The notes: generated by a model from the sequence alone, not told the origin. A DNA stretch of 64,000 nucleotides from Chryseobacterium gilvum (GCF_025628965.1 NZ_JAOTEN010000001.1:558001-622000); one strand, 5' to 3'. Positions 36,083 to 45,128 are shown, counted from the stretch's first letter. Numbers and translations are program-made.

Positions 36083-37054
36083 ATGGAATCCTTTACGGAA
36101 AAAATACTGATCACAGGAGCTTTAGGGCAGATCGGAACTGAGCTTACCAACAGACTTGTCGAAATACACGGTGCGGAAAATGTAGTCGCTTCAGGACTTG
36201 ACAGATGGCAGAAAGATCTTACTTCAGCAGGATATTATGAAAGAATGGATGTTACCAATACTCAATTGGTAAGACAGGTTATTAAAGATTATGACATTAC
36301 CACAGTATATCATTTGGCGTCGCTTTTATCCGGAACATCTGAAAAACAGCCTCTTTTTGCATGGAAATTAAATCTTGAACCTCTTATTCATTTTTGTGAA
36401 ATGGCGAAAGAAGGTTTGCTTAAAAAGATTTTCTGGCCGAGTTCAATTGCTGTTTTCGGGAAAGGAATTCCAAAAAATGATGTTGGGCAGGATGTAGTAT
36501 TAAATCCTACTACCGTATACGGAATCTCTAAAATGGCAGGTGAGAAATGGTGCGAATATTATTTTGATAAATATGGAGTTGATGTAAGAAGCATAAGATA
36601 TCCGGGATTGATATCATGGAAAACACCTGCAGGAGGAGGAACTACAGATTACGCAGTTGAGATATTTTATGAAGCAGTAGAACAGGGAAAGTACACCAGT
36701 TTCATTGCTGAAGACACCGCAATGCCGATGTTGTATATGGATGATGCCATTAATGCAACATTAAAATTGATGGAAGCTCCTAAGGAAAGTTTGACCGTTC
36801 GTTCTTCTTATAATTTGGGCGGAATGTCTTTTACCCCAAAACAGCTGGCGGAAGAAATTAAAAAAGAGATTCCGGAATTTGAGATTAATTACCAACCGGA
36901 TTTCAGACAGCAGATTGCTGATTCCTGGCCTTCCTCAATTGATGATTCTGTTGCTAAAAAAGACTGGAATCTTTCTTATGATTTTGGGATTTCTGAAATG
37001 TCTACAGATATGATTAAAAATTTAAAAATTAAATTAAGAAAATCTGGTATTTAA
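36083..37054 (+). CDS. L-threonine 3-dehydrogenase, SDR type
   Basis: A 323-residue extended short-chain dehydrogenase. NAD-binding 'ITGALGQIGTELTNRL' is at about residues 9-24, and the catalytic Y-x3-K lies in 'VYGISKMAGEKW'. 'SIRYPGLISWKTPAGGGTTDYAVEIFYEA' is the diagnostic substrate-side segment of the threonine dehydrogenases described from Flavobacterium, which differ from zinc-dependent Tdh. It oxidises threonine to 2-amino-3-oxobutyrate. No Kbl ligase gene is adjacent. Annotation as a generic nucleotide-sugar epimerase would be less precise. Confidence 0.88.
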   Translation: MESFTEKILITGALGQIGTELTNRLVEIHGAENVVASGLDRWQKDLTSAGYYERMDVTNTQLVRQVIKDYDITTVYHLASLLSGTSEKQPLFAWKLNLEPLIHFCEMAKEGLLKKIFWPSSIAVFGKGIPKNDVGQDVVLNPTTVYGISKMAGEKWCEYYFDKYGVDVRSIRYPGLISWKTPAGGGTTDYAVEIFYEAVEQGKYTSFIAEDTAMPMLYMDDAINATLKLMEAPKESLTVRSSYNLGGMSFTPKQLAEEIKKEIPEFEINYQPDFRQQIADSWPSSIDDSVAKKDWNLSYDFGISEMSTDMIKNLKIKLRKSGI

Positions 37055-37130
37055 AGTTTATGTTTAAGTAAAAATGATTTTAACATTTGATTTACAATGT
37101 CTTATGTACTTTATATAAATTTTAATTGAT

Positions 37131-37883
37131 ATGATATTATTAACTTTCAACATTATGATTATTGAAGCCAGTACTCAATCCGGTGTTCACTTGTCTGATG
37201 AAGAAAGAGTAAGGATTACAGAGTCCAACACAAAATCAATTCTCAGAATTTTGGATATTCATGAGACGAAAGCAACTTTTTTTATCGAGATTTCGATCAT
37301 AGAAAAACTTCATAATATCATAAAAGCAATTTCTGCTCAAGGGCACGAAATTGCTTTTTACAATAAAAATTCAGACTTGCATCAGGTTGATGAAGCTAAA
37401 AAAAATACCGAATACTTGCTTCACAAATCAATCAAAGGGATTCGTCAGAAAGATGTACGATTGAATGTTAATGCATTAAAAATGCTGGGTTTCAATTATA
37501 TTTCAAATATTGATCATGCCGAAATTTTATTTCCTTTAAAACGCCTGAAAAGAGTATGCGAAATTGTTGAGGAAAACGGGATAAGCATTGTCCCTGAAAG
37601 TATTTCACCGTACAGCCAGCTGCCGTATAATGATTTTGTTTTTCAGGCTTTGCCAATGAAATATTATCAGAATATGGTTTTTGAAACACTGAAAAATGAT
37701 GAATTTGTTTTGATTTATCTTGATGCATGGCAATTTACCGACATTAAAAAACATCAGTTTAAGGTTCCCTTGTACAGAAGATATAATTCAGGAAAAAAGA
37801 TGGAAGACAAGCTGGAAGAATTTCTTTCCTGGATGAATGAGAAAGAAATGGCAACTTCCAGAATGAAAGATTATCTGTTTTAA
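37131..37883 (+). CDS. Degenerate polysaccharide deacetylase-like protein
   Basis: A 250-residue protein with the NodB-homology outline of the deacetylases linked to exopolysaccharide operons: 'ILLTFNI' at the first strand, 'TKATFFIEISIIEKL', 'AQGHEIAFYNKNSDLH', and the tail 'FVLIYLDAWQF'. The catalytic TFDDG-type aspartates are replaced by 'TFNI', and the metal-binding H-x3-H is not clear, so it is probably inactive or has another function. It lies 76 bases after threonine dehydrogenase, with a terminator behind it. The role is unknown. Confidence 0.72.
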   Translation: MILLTFNIMIIEASTQSGVHLSDEERVRITESNTKSILRILDIHETKATFFIEISIIEKLHNIIKAISAQGHEIAFYNKNSDLHQVDEAKKNTEYLLHKSIKGIRQKDVRLNVNALKMLGFNYISNIDHAEILFPLKRLKRVCEIVEENGISIVPESISPYSQLPYNDFVFQALPMKYYQNMVFETLKNDEFVLIYLDAWQFTDIKKHQFKVPLYRRYNSGKKMEDKLEEFLSWMNEKEMATSRMKDYLF

Positions 37884-37888
37884 ATAAA

Positions 37889-37920
37889 AAAAGGTTTTAT
37901 GAATGATCATAAAACCTTTT
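37889..37920. terminator. Bidirectional terminator
   Basis: AAAAGGTTTTATGA and TCATAAAACCTTTT form a 14-bp inverted repeat with a 4-base loop and A/T runs on both sides. It lies between the convergent deacetylase-like and phosphoesterase genes. Confidence 0.8.
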
Positions 37921-37938
37921 ATATCTCTGTAATTTGCG

Positions 37939-39144
37939 CTATGCCAATTCAAAAAGTGTAATTTCCGGTAAAACGCCTACTCTTCCGGGGTAGCCTAAGA
38001 CTCCGAAACCACGGTTTACGTATAACAATTTTCCCTCGCTTTCGTATAAATCTGCCCATTTCGGGTATTTATATTGCACCGGTGACCATTTGATATTTTT
38101 AAGGTCTAACCCAAACTGCATTCCGTGAGTATGTCCTGAAAGTGTTAAATGCACATTTCCGGGATGTTTTTTTACAATAGAATCGAAATGAGTGGGATCA
38201 TGGCTCATAAGAATCTTGGCCGCTTCACTTGGTACATTTTGTAAGGCCTTGTTCAGATCACCAAATTGAGGAAAGGGTTTTAAGCCCCAGTTTTCAACGC
38301 CTAAAATATATAATTTTTCACCGTTTTTTTCAATAATCCTGTGTTCGTTTCTTAACATATCAAAACCCGCCTGTTTTTCATAATCAATCAGGGTTTCTAG
38401 GTTTTTTTTCTTTGCGGCAGGAGATTCCCACGTTATATAATCTCCGTAATCATGATTTCCAAGCACGGCAAATTTTCCGTCTTTCGCTTTAATTTTAGAA
38501 AATAGAGGAATAAAGGGTTTGAATTCTTCTGAGACATTATTCACCATATCTCCGGTAAACAGCACTAAATCAGGATTTTGCTCGTTTATAAGATCAATCG
38601 CGTGCTGTAATTTATCAGGGTCTGAAAAACTTCCGCTATGAACATCAGAAATCTGGATAATCTTATATCCTTTGAAACTATTTGAAAGATTGGCAATTTT
38701 TACCTTTACTTTTCTTACTGTATGTCTGTATTTCCCAAAAGTAATCCCATCAATGAATAAAAGGGAAAGTACACCGCCAAAACCTAACCCTATTAAACTC
38801 AGGAATTTTCTTCTTTCCGGGAAAAAATTTTCTGTTGGTTTTGTTAAGCCGATCAAATAGCCGCCGGTTCTGAAAATATCATCAATTAATAAAAACAGTA
38901 CAATGAATACTTTAGGCAGAATAAACACCAAAAATAAGGAGATCATAACCTGTATTCTCATCGTACTTCGGTCAGATTTTTGAAAATGGGTGATTTCGTA
39001 GGCAAAAATTCCGTAAATACCGAGAGATAAGACCCAATATCCTATTTTTATCCACGTATTATCAGTTAATGTTCTTATTGCCTGATAAATATATACTTCC
39101 AGGAAGAGAAAGATTGCAGCAATAATTAAAAAGTTTTTTTGCAT
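37939..39144 (-). CDS. Membrane-anchored metallophosphoesterase
   Basis: A 401-residue protein with four hydrophobic segments in the first 135 residues, followed by a calcineurin-like phosphoesterase domain. Metal ligands are visible as 'ISDVHSG', 'FTGDMVNN', 'LGNHDYGD', 'MSHDP' and 'SGHTHGMQ'. It resembles YkuE/YaeI-type membrane phosphoesterases, whose roles include UDP-diacylglucosamine or unknown phosphodiester hydrolysis. The domain faces whichever side follows four spans, probably the cytoplasm or periplasm near the membrane surface; this cannot be settled here. Confidence 0.88.
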   Translation of the reverse strand: MQKNFLIIAAIFLFLEVYIYQAIRTLTDNTWIKIGYWVLSLGIYGIFAYEITHFQKSDRSTMRIQVMISLFLVFILPKVFIVLFLLIDDIFRTGGYLIGLTKPTENFFPERRKFLSLIGLGFGGVLSLLFIDGITFGKYRHTVRKVKVKIANLSNSFKGYKIIQISDVHSGSFSDPDKLQHAIDLINEQNPDLVLFTGDMVNNVSEEFKPFIPLFSKIKAKDGKFAVLGNHDYGDYITWESPAAKKKNLETLIDYEKQAGFDMLRNEHRIIEKNGEKLYILGVENWGLKPFPQFGDLNKALQNVPSEAAKILMSHDPTHFDSIVKKHPGNVHLTLSGHTHGMQFGLDLKNIKWSPVQYKYPKWADLYESEGKLLYVNRGFGVLGYPGRVGVLPEITLFELA

Positions 39145-39154
39145 AATTGAGTTT

Positions 39155-39185
39155 TAAAAAAGCACAAAGAAAAATTCCCTGTGCT
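39155..39185 (-). terminator. Terminator between KAS III-like and phosphoesterase genes
   Basis: AGCACA and TGTGCT (39161-39166 and 39180-39185) pair, and on the minus strand a T6 run follows. The stem is short. Confidence 0.55.
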
Positions 39186-39212
39186 CTTACTATTTTTTAA
39201 ATTAAATATCTT

Positions 39213-40280
39213 TTAAGGAAATCTATAAACGATGGCATTGATGTTCATTCCCGCTCCTACGGAAGTCATCACCACATTGCCTTTATCTTTAAACGAATGA
39301 CCCTCCATTTTTCCTTTAATAATTAAATCAAACATGGTAGGAATGGTTGCTACAGAAGAATTTCCGAACATCTGTATCGTCATCGGTGAGATCGCATGAT
39401 CATATTCTTTGATATTATACAGTTTATGCAGTCTTTCGATCATGGCGTAATCCATTTTGGCATTTGCCTGATGAATCAGTATTTTGTCAATATCTTCAAT
39501 AGAAAGCCCTGCATCATCAATAGTTTCTTTAATGGCAACAGGCACATTTTTGAGGGCATATTCATAAATTTTTCTGCCCAACATCCGGATGTAAAACTTT
39601 TTCGGTTCAGCCTGCTTATTGAGTGAGCAACCACTTACGAGATATTCCAGTTCAGGGCCGTTGTCACAAATGGTATTATGAGCAATAATTCCTACATTTT
39701 CTTCGTCAGTCGCTTGTACAACGACTGCTCCGGCTCCGTCTGCAAAAATCATTTTATTTCTGTCATAAGGATCTGTTACACGGCTTAATGCCTCACTTCC
39801 AACCACTAAAATGGTTTTGGCAACACCTGCTTTGATCAGGTTATTGGCTAAAATCATAGCTTCTACCCAGCCAGGACAGCCGAAAATCATATCATAGGTG
39901 ATGCATTTTCTGTTTTTAATTCCTAAATGCTTTTTCACTCTTGCTGCCATAGTCGGCATAAAGTTCACCAATCCATCGGTGCTTACTTCACCAAAATTAC
40001 TTGCATAGATAATATAATCCAGATTTTCCTGATCTATATCTGCATCTGCGATGGCAATTTTGGAAGCTTCGTAACCCATAAGGGAATTAGAAAAATCTTC
40101 TTCAATATACCTGCGTTCTTCAATTTCAGTAATTTCTACAAACTTTGAAATGATTTCTTCAGTAGGTTTTTCTATCTTTTCGCCTTCATCTGTATAGAAC
40201 TCAGAATCCTTAAAATGATCTCTACCAATAATTCTGTTGGGAATATAAGATCCAGAACCAATAATGATTGTATTCGGCAT
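39213..40280 (-). CDS. 3-oxoacyl-ACP synthase III family protein
   Basis: A 355-residue thiolase-fold condensing enzyme. Catalytic Cys135 ('MIFGCPGW'), His in 'ILIHQANAKMD' and Asn in 'MFGNSSVATIP' form the Cys-His-Asn triad of FabH. It is longer than E. coli FabH (317) and has an insertion near residues 28-45, so it may serve a specialised pathway such as branched or aryl-polyene lipid synthesis rather than bulk fatty-acid initiation. It stands alone, divergent from the 40378 gene. Confidence 0.9.
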   Translation of the reverse strand: MPNTIIIGSGSYIPNRIIGRDHFKDSEFYTDEGEKIEKPTEEIISKFVEITEIEERRYIEEDFSNSLMGYEASKIAIADADIDQENLDYIIYASNFGEVSTDGLVNFMPTMAARVKKHLGIKNRKCITYDMIFGCPGWVEAMILANNLIKAGVAKTILVVGSEALSRVTDPYDRNKMIFADGAGAVVVQATDEENVGIIAHNTICDNGPELEYLVSGCSLNKQAEPKKFYIRMLGRKIYEYALKNVPVAIKETIDDAGLSIEDIDKILIHQANAKMDYAMIERLHKLYNIKEYDHAISPMTIQMFGNSSVATIPTMFDLIIKGKMEGHSFKDKGNVVMTSVGAGMNINAIVYRFP

Positions 40281-40377
40281 TCGTTAAATAATTTTAAAGA
40301 GGCAAAGTTAATAATTAATATTAATAAGAAAGAATTAAAAATATTATTAAATTTGCAAAACTTGTGCTTTACAATCT

Positions 40378-40947
40378 ATGAAAAACAATCCTTCTTTAAA
40401 AGGTCTACTAATAGCTGTTGCATTTTTTGTGATTGCCTTCGGAGTGTACTTCTTCTTTTTGGCCAAGAAAAATTATTATGTTGTAGATAATCCTACTCCA
40501 AATACCTATTATTATAAAATCAACAATGCTTCTGAGGGAATTATTACTGCAGGACAGTTTGTACATGTAGACGTCAATCAGGGTAAAAATTCCATCAAGG
40601 TTTTTGATAAGAATAAAAAATTATTGTATGATTCTGCTTTTGAGGTAAAGAAGCTCCGCGGACTGCTGAATATTGCTCACCAGGATTATTATATCAATCG
40701 TCAATATTATGGGTACAATCTTAAAAAAGATTCATTACTTTTGACACTGGATAAAACCATGATAGACGGTAAGCCGTATTTTGGCGGGGCAAAACATTTC
40801 AACAAGCTTTATACAGAAGATTTTTACTACAATGTAGACGAAGATTATGATAAGCTGATCAAGAATATTGATAAAGTAGAATCCCGTTCCAAAATTTTCA
40901 GAAAGCAAGATTATCTTAATTATTATAAAGAATATTACAAGTTTTGA
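40378..40947 (+). CDS. Single-pass membrane protein of unknown function
   Basis: A 189-residue protein with one transmembrane helix at about residues 9-28, then an extracytoplasmic tail rich in Tyr, Lys and Asp. 'VDNPTPNTYYYKINNASEG' suggests a small beta domain. No family recognised. A TAAATTTG -7 element (40348-40355) lies 23 bases upstream. Its TGA overlaps the TTG start of menG, so it is the first gene of a unit with menG and porT. Confidence 0.75.
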   Translation: MKNNPSLKGLLIAVAFFVIAFGVYFFFLAKKNYYVVDNPTPNTYYYKINNASEGIITAGQFVHVDVNQGKNSIKVFDKNKKLLYDSAFEVKKLRGLLNIAHQDYYINRQYYGYNLKKDSLLLTLDKTMIDGKPYFGGAKHFNKLYTEDFYYNVDEDYDKLIKNIDKVESRSKIFRKQDYLNYYKEYYKF

Positions 40948-41672
40948 CAGATATCAACAAAGTAACACCATACAACTCTGACTCAAGCAAAAAGAGCCAG
41001 GTGGAGGATATGTTTGACAATATAGCTCCGAAATACGATTTGCTGAACCATGCTTTATCTATGAAAATTGATGTTTTGTGGAGAAATAAGATGGTGAATA
41101 TGATGAAAGAAGATGCTCCGAAAGAAGTTCTGGATGTCGCTACAGGAACCGGAGATCTGGCTATTGCTGTAGAAAAAGGGACACAGGCAAAAGTAGTAGG
41201 TTTGGATTTATCGCAACAAATGTTAAATGTTGGCGTTATTAAAATAAAAAAACTTAATTTAGACGGCAAAATTTCCATGCAAAAAGGGGATGCGGAAAAT
41301 TTACCTTTTGAGGACAATAGGTTTGATGCTGTTTCCGTCGCCTTTGGAGTGCGGAATTTTGAAAACCTGAGTAAAGGCCTTGCAGAATTAAGAAGAGTAG
41401 TGAAAGATAATAAGAGTGTTTACATCCTTGAGTTTTCAAAAGTTGAAGGCTTTTTAGCACCTTTTTATATGTTTTATTTTAGAAATATATTGCCTGCAAT
41501 CGGAAGACTGGTTTCAAAAGATGACAGAGCATACAGCTATCTTCCGGATTCTGTGAATGCATTCCCGTTTGGTGAAAAGATGAAGCAGATTCTTTTGGAT
41601 ACAGGATTTAAAAAAGTTGAATACAGAAAGCTAAGTTTAGGTATAGCCACAATTTATAAAGCAACAAAGTAA
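40944..41672 (+). CDS. menG: Demethylmenaquinone methyltransferase
   Basis: A 242-residue SAM-dependent methyltransferase of the UbiE/MenG family, the last step of menaquinone synthesis. 'VEDMFDNIAPKYDLLNHALSM' is the family N-terminal signature. SAM motif I is 'VLDVATGTGDLAI' (about 53-65), and 'VSVAFGVRNFENL' and 'EYRKLSLGIATIYKATK' are diagnostic. The start is a TTG overlapping the upstream stop. The first in-frame ATG is about 28 codons in and would delete the signature, so TTG is very likely real. Confidence 0.94.
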   Translation: MTDINKVTPYNSDSSKKSQVEDMFDNIAPKYDLLNHALSMKIDVLWRNKMVNMMKEDAPKEVLDVATGTGDLAIAVEKGTQAKVVGLDLSQQMLNVGVIKIKKLNLDGKISMQKGDAENLPFEDNRFDAVSVAFGVRNFENLSKGLAELRRVVKDNKSVYILEFSKVEGFLAPFYMFYFRNILPAIGRLVSKDDRAYSYLPDSVNAFPFGEKMKQILLDTGFKKVEYRKLSLGIATIYKATK

Positions 41673-41675
41673 CCT

Positions 41676-42458
41676 ATGAATAAATTTTTATTAAAAGTAC
41701 TGGTTTTAGTCTCAGTTAATATTGCAGTTTTTGCAGATGCTCAATTCAGAACCCGAAACAGGATGGATAATCTGGAAGATTTCGATCAACAGGCTTTCAG
41801 TTGGGGGTTTTATCTGAACGGAAACAGCTTAGATTACCGTATCGTGCTCAATCCGAGATATGGAGCGAGAGACAATCAAAATCTTGTTACTTCTAAGCCG
41901 AGTTACAGCTTCGGAGCCGGTCTTATCGGAAAATGGAGACTTAGTGATTATCTGGATCTGAGATTAGAACCGGGTTTACAGTTTGCTCAGAGACAAGTAA
42001 CCTTCAATACGCAGGCCAATGATATTTACCAAAACGGAAGCTTAACAAATCCTCCTTTTTTTCCTATTGCATTAGCTGAAAAAGACCGTGTGAGAGACAT
42101 TAAATCTACTTTGGTAGATATCCCGGTGCTTTTAGAATTTCATGGTGACAGATGGTATAACTCACGACCTTATATTGCGGGAGGAGTAAACTATATTGTT
42201 AATTTACAGTCTAATTCTGATTCGGAAGATGATAACCAGCAGCAGGTTTTCAGATCTACAACGCATAATTTTGCCTGGTCTGCAGAGATGGGAATCCAGT
42301 TTTATTTCAATAAATTCAAACTGACCCCTGCAGTAAGAGGTACATTCTTTATGAATAACGAAATCGTTGCCGATAATCCTACTACACCTCCATATTGGAC
42401 TGCAGCGGTATCTACGTTACAGACAAGAGCAATTATGTTTATTCTGAAATTTGAATAG
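41676..42458 (+). CDS. porT: PorT-like outer-membrane beta-barrel protein (type IX secretion)
   Basis: A 260-residue protein with a signal peptide ('VFADAQ') and an eight-stranded-type porin family barrel ('FGAGLIGKWRLSDYLDLRLEPGLQFAQRQVTF', 'RPYIAGGVNYIVNLQS', ending 'IMFILKFE'). Position immediately after menG is the recalled location of PorT/SprT in Flavobacteriia. PorT is needed for the T9SS that exports proteins like the one at 2078-2887. The gene starts three bases after menG. The barrel assignment is certain; the PorT identity rests on context and resemblance. Confidence 0.8.
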   Translation: MNKFLLKVLVLVSVNIAVFADAQFRTRNRMDNLEDFDQQAFSWGFYLNGNSLDYRIVLNPRYGARDNQNLVTSKPSYSFGAGLIGKWRLSDYLDLRLEPGLQFAQRQVTFNTQANDIYQNGSLTNPPFFPIALAEKDRVRDIKSTLVDIPVLLEFHGDRWYNSRPYIAGGVNYIVNLQSNSDSEDDNQQQVFRSTTHNFAWSAEMGIQFYFNKFKLTPAVRGTFFMNNEIVADNPTTPPYWTAAVSTLQTRAIMFILKFE

Positions 42459-42479
42459 ATTCATACAAAATTAATATAC

Positions 42480-42508
42480 AAAGGAGTTGCTTGGCATCTC
42501 CTTTTTTG
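42480..42508 (+). terminator. Terminator after porT
   Basis: AAAGGAG and CTCCTTT pair around an 11-base loop and are followed by a T run. It closes the 40378-42458 unit. Confidence 0.7.
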
Positions 42509-42537
42509 TTTTGCCTCAAAAAATAGGGGCTTTTATT

Positions 42538-42567
42538 TTTGTTAGTCTTAATATTTTCATATTTTTG
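42538..42567 (+). promoter_or_regulatory. Promoter for the coiled-coil gene and zapA
   Basis: TTTG at 42538-42541 and TATTTTTG at 42560-42567 are 22 bases apart start to start, near the Bacteroidota consensus. ATG follows 27 bases later at 42595. Confidence 0.65.
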
Positions 42568-42594
42568 CTTAGTTAGAATATTCACATACCTGAA

Positions 42595-42897
42595 ATGCTT
42601 CAAAAATTAGAAAACAATTTTTCAGAACTGGAAAAAAAGATTTTGAATCTGCATAAAAGCTATCAAAGTCTTTCTGAAAGTTTTTCAGAATTGAGTAAGG
42701 AACATAGTGAGCTGCAGATGAAATACGATGAAGAGAGAAAAAAAAATCAGGTATTAGCAGAAGAACAGAAAAATATAAAATTGTACTCAGCAATATCAGG
42801 AAACCCTGAACACAACAGACTCATGAAAAACCATATCAACAGATTGGTAAAAGAAGTAGACTTTTGTATTGCTCAGCTTCAAAACAGCGGATTATAA
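42595..42897 (+). CDS. Small coiled-coil protein upstream of zapA
   Basis: A 100-residue, almost entirely heptad-patterned protein ('LENNFSELEKKILNLHKSYQSL', 'ELSKEHSELQMKYDEERKKNQVL') with a short C-terminal helix ('HINRLVKEVDFCIAQLQ'). Its TAA overlaps the ATG of zapA, so the two are coupled. In shape it resembles ZapB, the coiled-coil partner of ZapA, but I see no sequence homology to claim it. A cell-division role is inferred from pairing. Confidence 0.78.
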   Translation: MLQKLENNFSELEKKILNLHKSYQSLSESFSELSKEHSELQMKYDEERKKNQVLAEEQKNIKLYSAISGNPEHNRLMKNHINRLVKEVDFCIAQLQNSGL

Positions 42898-43184
42898 TGG
42901 AGGTAAGAAGAATAACCATCAACATTGCAGGAAGAGTATACCCGCTGAATGTACCCGCAGCAGAAGAAGAAACTTTGCGTAAAGTGGGGAAGCAGATCGA
43001 GAACATGATTAAAGATTTTGAACAGAATTTCGACGTAAGAGACAAACAGGATGCTTTAGCAATGTGTGCCCTTAAGCTGGGAACCAATGCCGAAGTAGTT
43101 GCTCTGAACTACGAAAAAAATATACATTCAACCAATGAACGATTGACGAAAATCAATCAGACTCTGGATGAAATCGGGAAATAA
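42897..43184 (+). CDS. zapA: Cell division protein ZapA
   Basis: A 95-residue protein. An N-terminal beta hairpin ('RRITINIAGRVYPLNVPAAEEETLRKVGKQIENMI') is followed by a long C-terminal coiled coil. ZapA cross-links FtsZ filaments in the Z ring. The ATG at 42897 is chosen because an earlier in-frame ATG would extend into the overlapping coiled-coil gene and add 11 residues before the conserved start. The order zapA - 6S RNA parallels the zapA-ssrS arrangement of E. coli. Confidence 0.9.
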   Translation: MEVRRITINIAGRVYPLNVPAAEEETLRKVGKQIENMIKDFEQNFDVRDKQDALAMCALKLGTNAEVVALNYEKNIHSTNERLTKINQTLDEIGK

Positions 43185-43199
43185 TTTCCTGAACAATCT

Positions 43200-43361
43200 G
43201 CCTACAGTAATTCTAACACATTAAAGGTAAACTCAACGCTAAACAATTACCGAACAAATGTCCATCGAATGGCGTGCCGGTTCTCCGGATTACAGACAGT
43301 GGAAATCAGTTCAAATCGTGTTGATTAGGAGTTTACTCTATATCACTGGATTATTGTAGGC
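43200..43361 (+). ncRNA. ssrS: 6S-like RNA (6S-Flavo type)
   Basis: The gap between zapA and rny has no reading frame but holds a long hairpin-like RNA. The ends pair as GCCTACAGTAAT (43200-43211) with ATTATTGTAGGC (43350-43361), 12 bp with one G-U. Further in, GTAAACTC (43227-43234) pairs with GAGTTTAC (43329-43336). The apical part includes a GC-rich hairpin (GCCGG and CCGG near 43275-43288). 6S RNA mimics an open promoter and binds sigma-A RNA polymerase in stationary phase. The 6S-Flavo family is recalled from this phylum; boundaries are approximate. Confidence 0.78.
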
Positions 43362-43399
43362 TTTATTATTTTAAAATAGACAATTAAAACTCAATATAT

Positions 43400-44968
43400 A
43401 TGACAACAGCCATTATAGTAGGCGTTATTTGCTTGATAATAGGTGCGGTTTTAGGAATGGTATTTTCTAAAAGCTCACTCAATACAAAAGCTAAATTTAT
43501 CATCGATGATGCCAAAAAAAATGCAGAAAACCTTATAGAAAAAGCTAATGTACAAGCTGAATCCATAAAAAAAGAAAAAAACCTTCAGGCTAAGGAAAAA
43601 TTTCTTGAACTAAAATCCCAGCATGATGCCGATATTCAGATTCGTGAAAAGAAAATGCAGGAAGCTGAAAAAAGAACAAAAGACAAAGAAAATAAGCTGA
43701 ATGACGAGCTTAGCAAAGCGGGCAAATTAGAAAAAGATCTTGACAAGCAGATTGCCGATTATGCCAAGAAAAATGAAGTTTTAGAAAAAAAACAGCAGGA
43801 ATTAGACTCTGCAACGGCTAAAAAAGTAGAAATGCTCGAGAAGATTTCTAATTATACCGCAGAAGAAGCAAAAGCCGAATTGGTAGAAACCATGAAAGCA
43901 GAAGCGAAAACAAGAGCACAGGCGCATGTTCAGAGCATTATGGAAGAGGCTCAGCTTAATGCGAAAAGCGAGGCCAGAAAAATCGTAATTCAGACCATTC
44001 AGAGAATCGGTACAGAACAGGCCATTGAAAATTCAGTTTCAGTATTTAATATAGAATCTGATGAAGTAAAAGGAAGAATTATCGGTAGAGAAGGTAGAAA
44101 TATCCGTGCTTTAGAAGCAATTACAGGTGTTGAAATCATCGTTGACGATACTCCGGAAGCAATTCTCTTATCATGTTTTGACCCGGTAAGAAGAGAGATC
44201 GCAAGATTATCACTGCACAGATTGGTAACAGACGGAAGAATTCACCCGGCAAGAATTGAAGAGGTAGTTGAGAAAACCAGAAAGATGATTGAAGAAGAAA
44301 TCATTGAAGTAGGTAAAAGAACAATCATTGACCTTGGAATTCACGGTTTGCATCCGGAATTGGTGAAGATCATCGGTAGAATGAAATACCGTTCTTCTTA
44401 CGGACAGAATTTATTACAGCATTCAAGAGAAGTTGCAAATATCGCTGCAACCATGGCCGCTGAATTAGGCTTGAATGTAAAACTAGCCAAAAGAGCCGGT
44501 CTTTTACATGATATCGGAAAGGTGCCTGAGCAGGAATCTGAACTTCCGCACGCTTTATTGGGAATGCAGTGGGCAGAAAAATATGGTGAAAATCCTGAAG
44601 TAATCAATGCGATCGGGGCTCACCATGACGAAGTGGAAATGACCTCATTACTATCACCGATCATTCAGGTTGCCGATGCAATCTCAGGAGCGAGACCGGG
44701 AGCAAGAAGACAGGTATTGGAATCATATATTCAAAGGCTGAAAGATTTGGAATCAGCAGCGTTAAGCTTTGAAGGTGTTTCCAGTGCATATGCTATTCAG
44801 GCAGGAAGAGAACTGAGAGTGATGGTAGAAAGTGGAAGAGTAAATGATGAGATTGCTTCTCAGCTTTCTTATGATATTTCAGAAAAGATTCAGAATGAAT
44901 TAACGTATCCTGGACAGGTTAAAGTAACGGTAATCCGGGAAACGAGAGCGGTGAATATCGCAAGATAA
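43400..44968 (+). CDS. rny: Ribonuclease Y
   Basis: A 522-residue membrane-anchored endoribonuclease that starts mRNA decay. It has an N-terminal transmembrane helix (about 4-24), a charged coiled coil (about 30-190), a KH domain ('[28 protein letters not shown]', about 225-252) and an HD domain with 'LLHDIGKV' and 'GAHHDEVEM'. The full length matches the family. It follows the 6S-like RNA by about 40 bases and could be partly read from the zapA promoter. A terminator follows at 44994. Confidence 0.96.
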   Translation: MTTAIIVGVICLIIGAVLGMVFSKSSLNTKAKFIIDDAKKNAENLIEKANVQAESIKKEKNLQAKEKFLELKSQHDADIQIREKKMQEAEKRTKDKENKLNDELSKAGKLEKDLDKQIADYAKKNEVLEKKQQELDSATAKKVEMLEKISNYTAEEAKAELVETMKAEAKTRAQAHVQSIMEEAQLNAKSEARKIVIQTIQRIGTEQAIENSVSVFNIESDEVKGRIIGREGRNIRALEAITGVEIIVDDTPEAILLSCFDPVRREIARLSLHRLVTDGRIHPARIEEVVEKTRKMIEEEIIEVGKRTIIDLGIHGLHPELVKIIGRMKYRSSYGQNLLQHSREVANIAATMAAELGLNVKLAKRAGLLHDIGKVPEQESELPHALLGMQWAEKYGENPEVINAIGAHHDEVEMTSLLSPIIQVADAISGARPGARRQVLESYIQRLKDLESAALSFEGVSSAYAIQAGRELRVMVESGRVNDEIASQLSYDISEKIQNELTYPGQVKVTVIRETRAVNIAR

Positions 44969-44993
44969 CTTCTCAAAAAAAGTAAAGAAGCAG

Positions 44994-45022
44994 CCTTTCA
45001 AAGAAATTTGAGAGGTTTTTTT
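44994..45022 (+). terminator. rny terminator
   Basis: CCTTTCAAA (44994-45002) pairs with TTTGAGAGG (45007-45015) including one G-U pair, with GAAA loop and T7. Confidence 0.82.
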
Positions 45023-45128
45023 ATGAAGGCATGATTAGTTTAATAATATTTGCTGTAAGATTTTAAAAAAAATGCTGTCGTAAATGCTATTTATTGTTAA
45101 ATTTGAAATACAACCAAATCAAATTATT

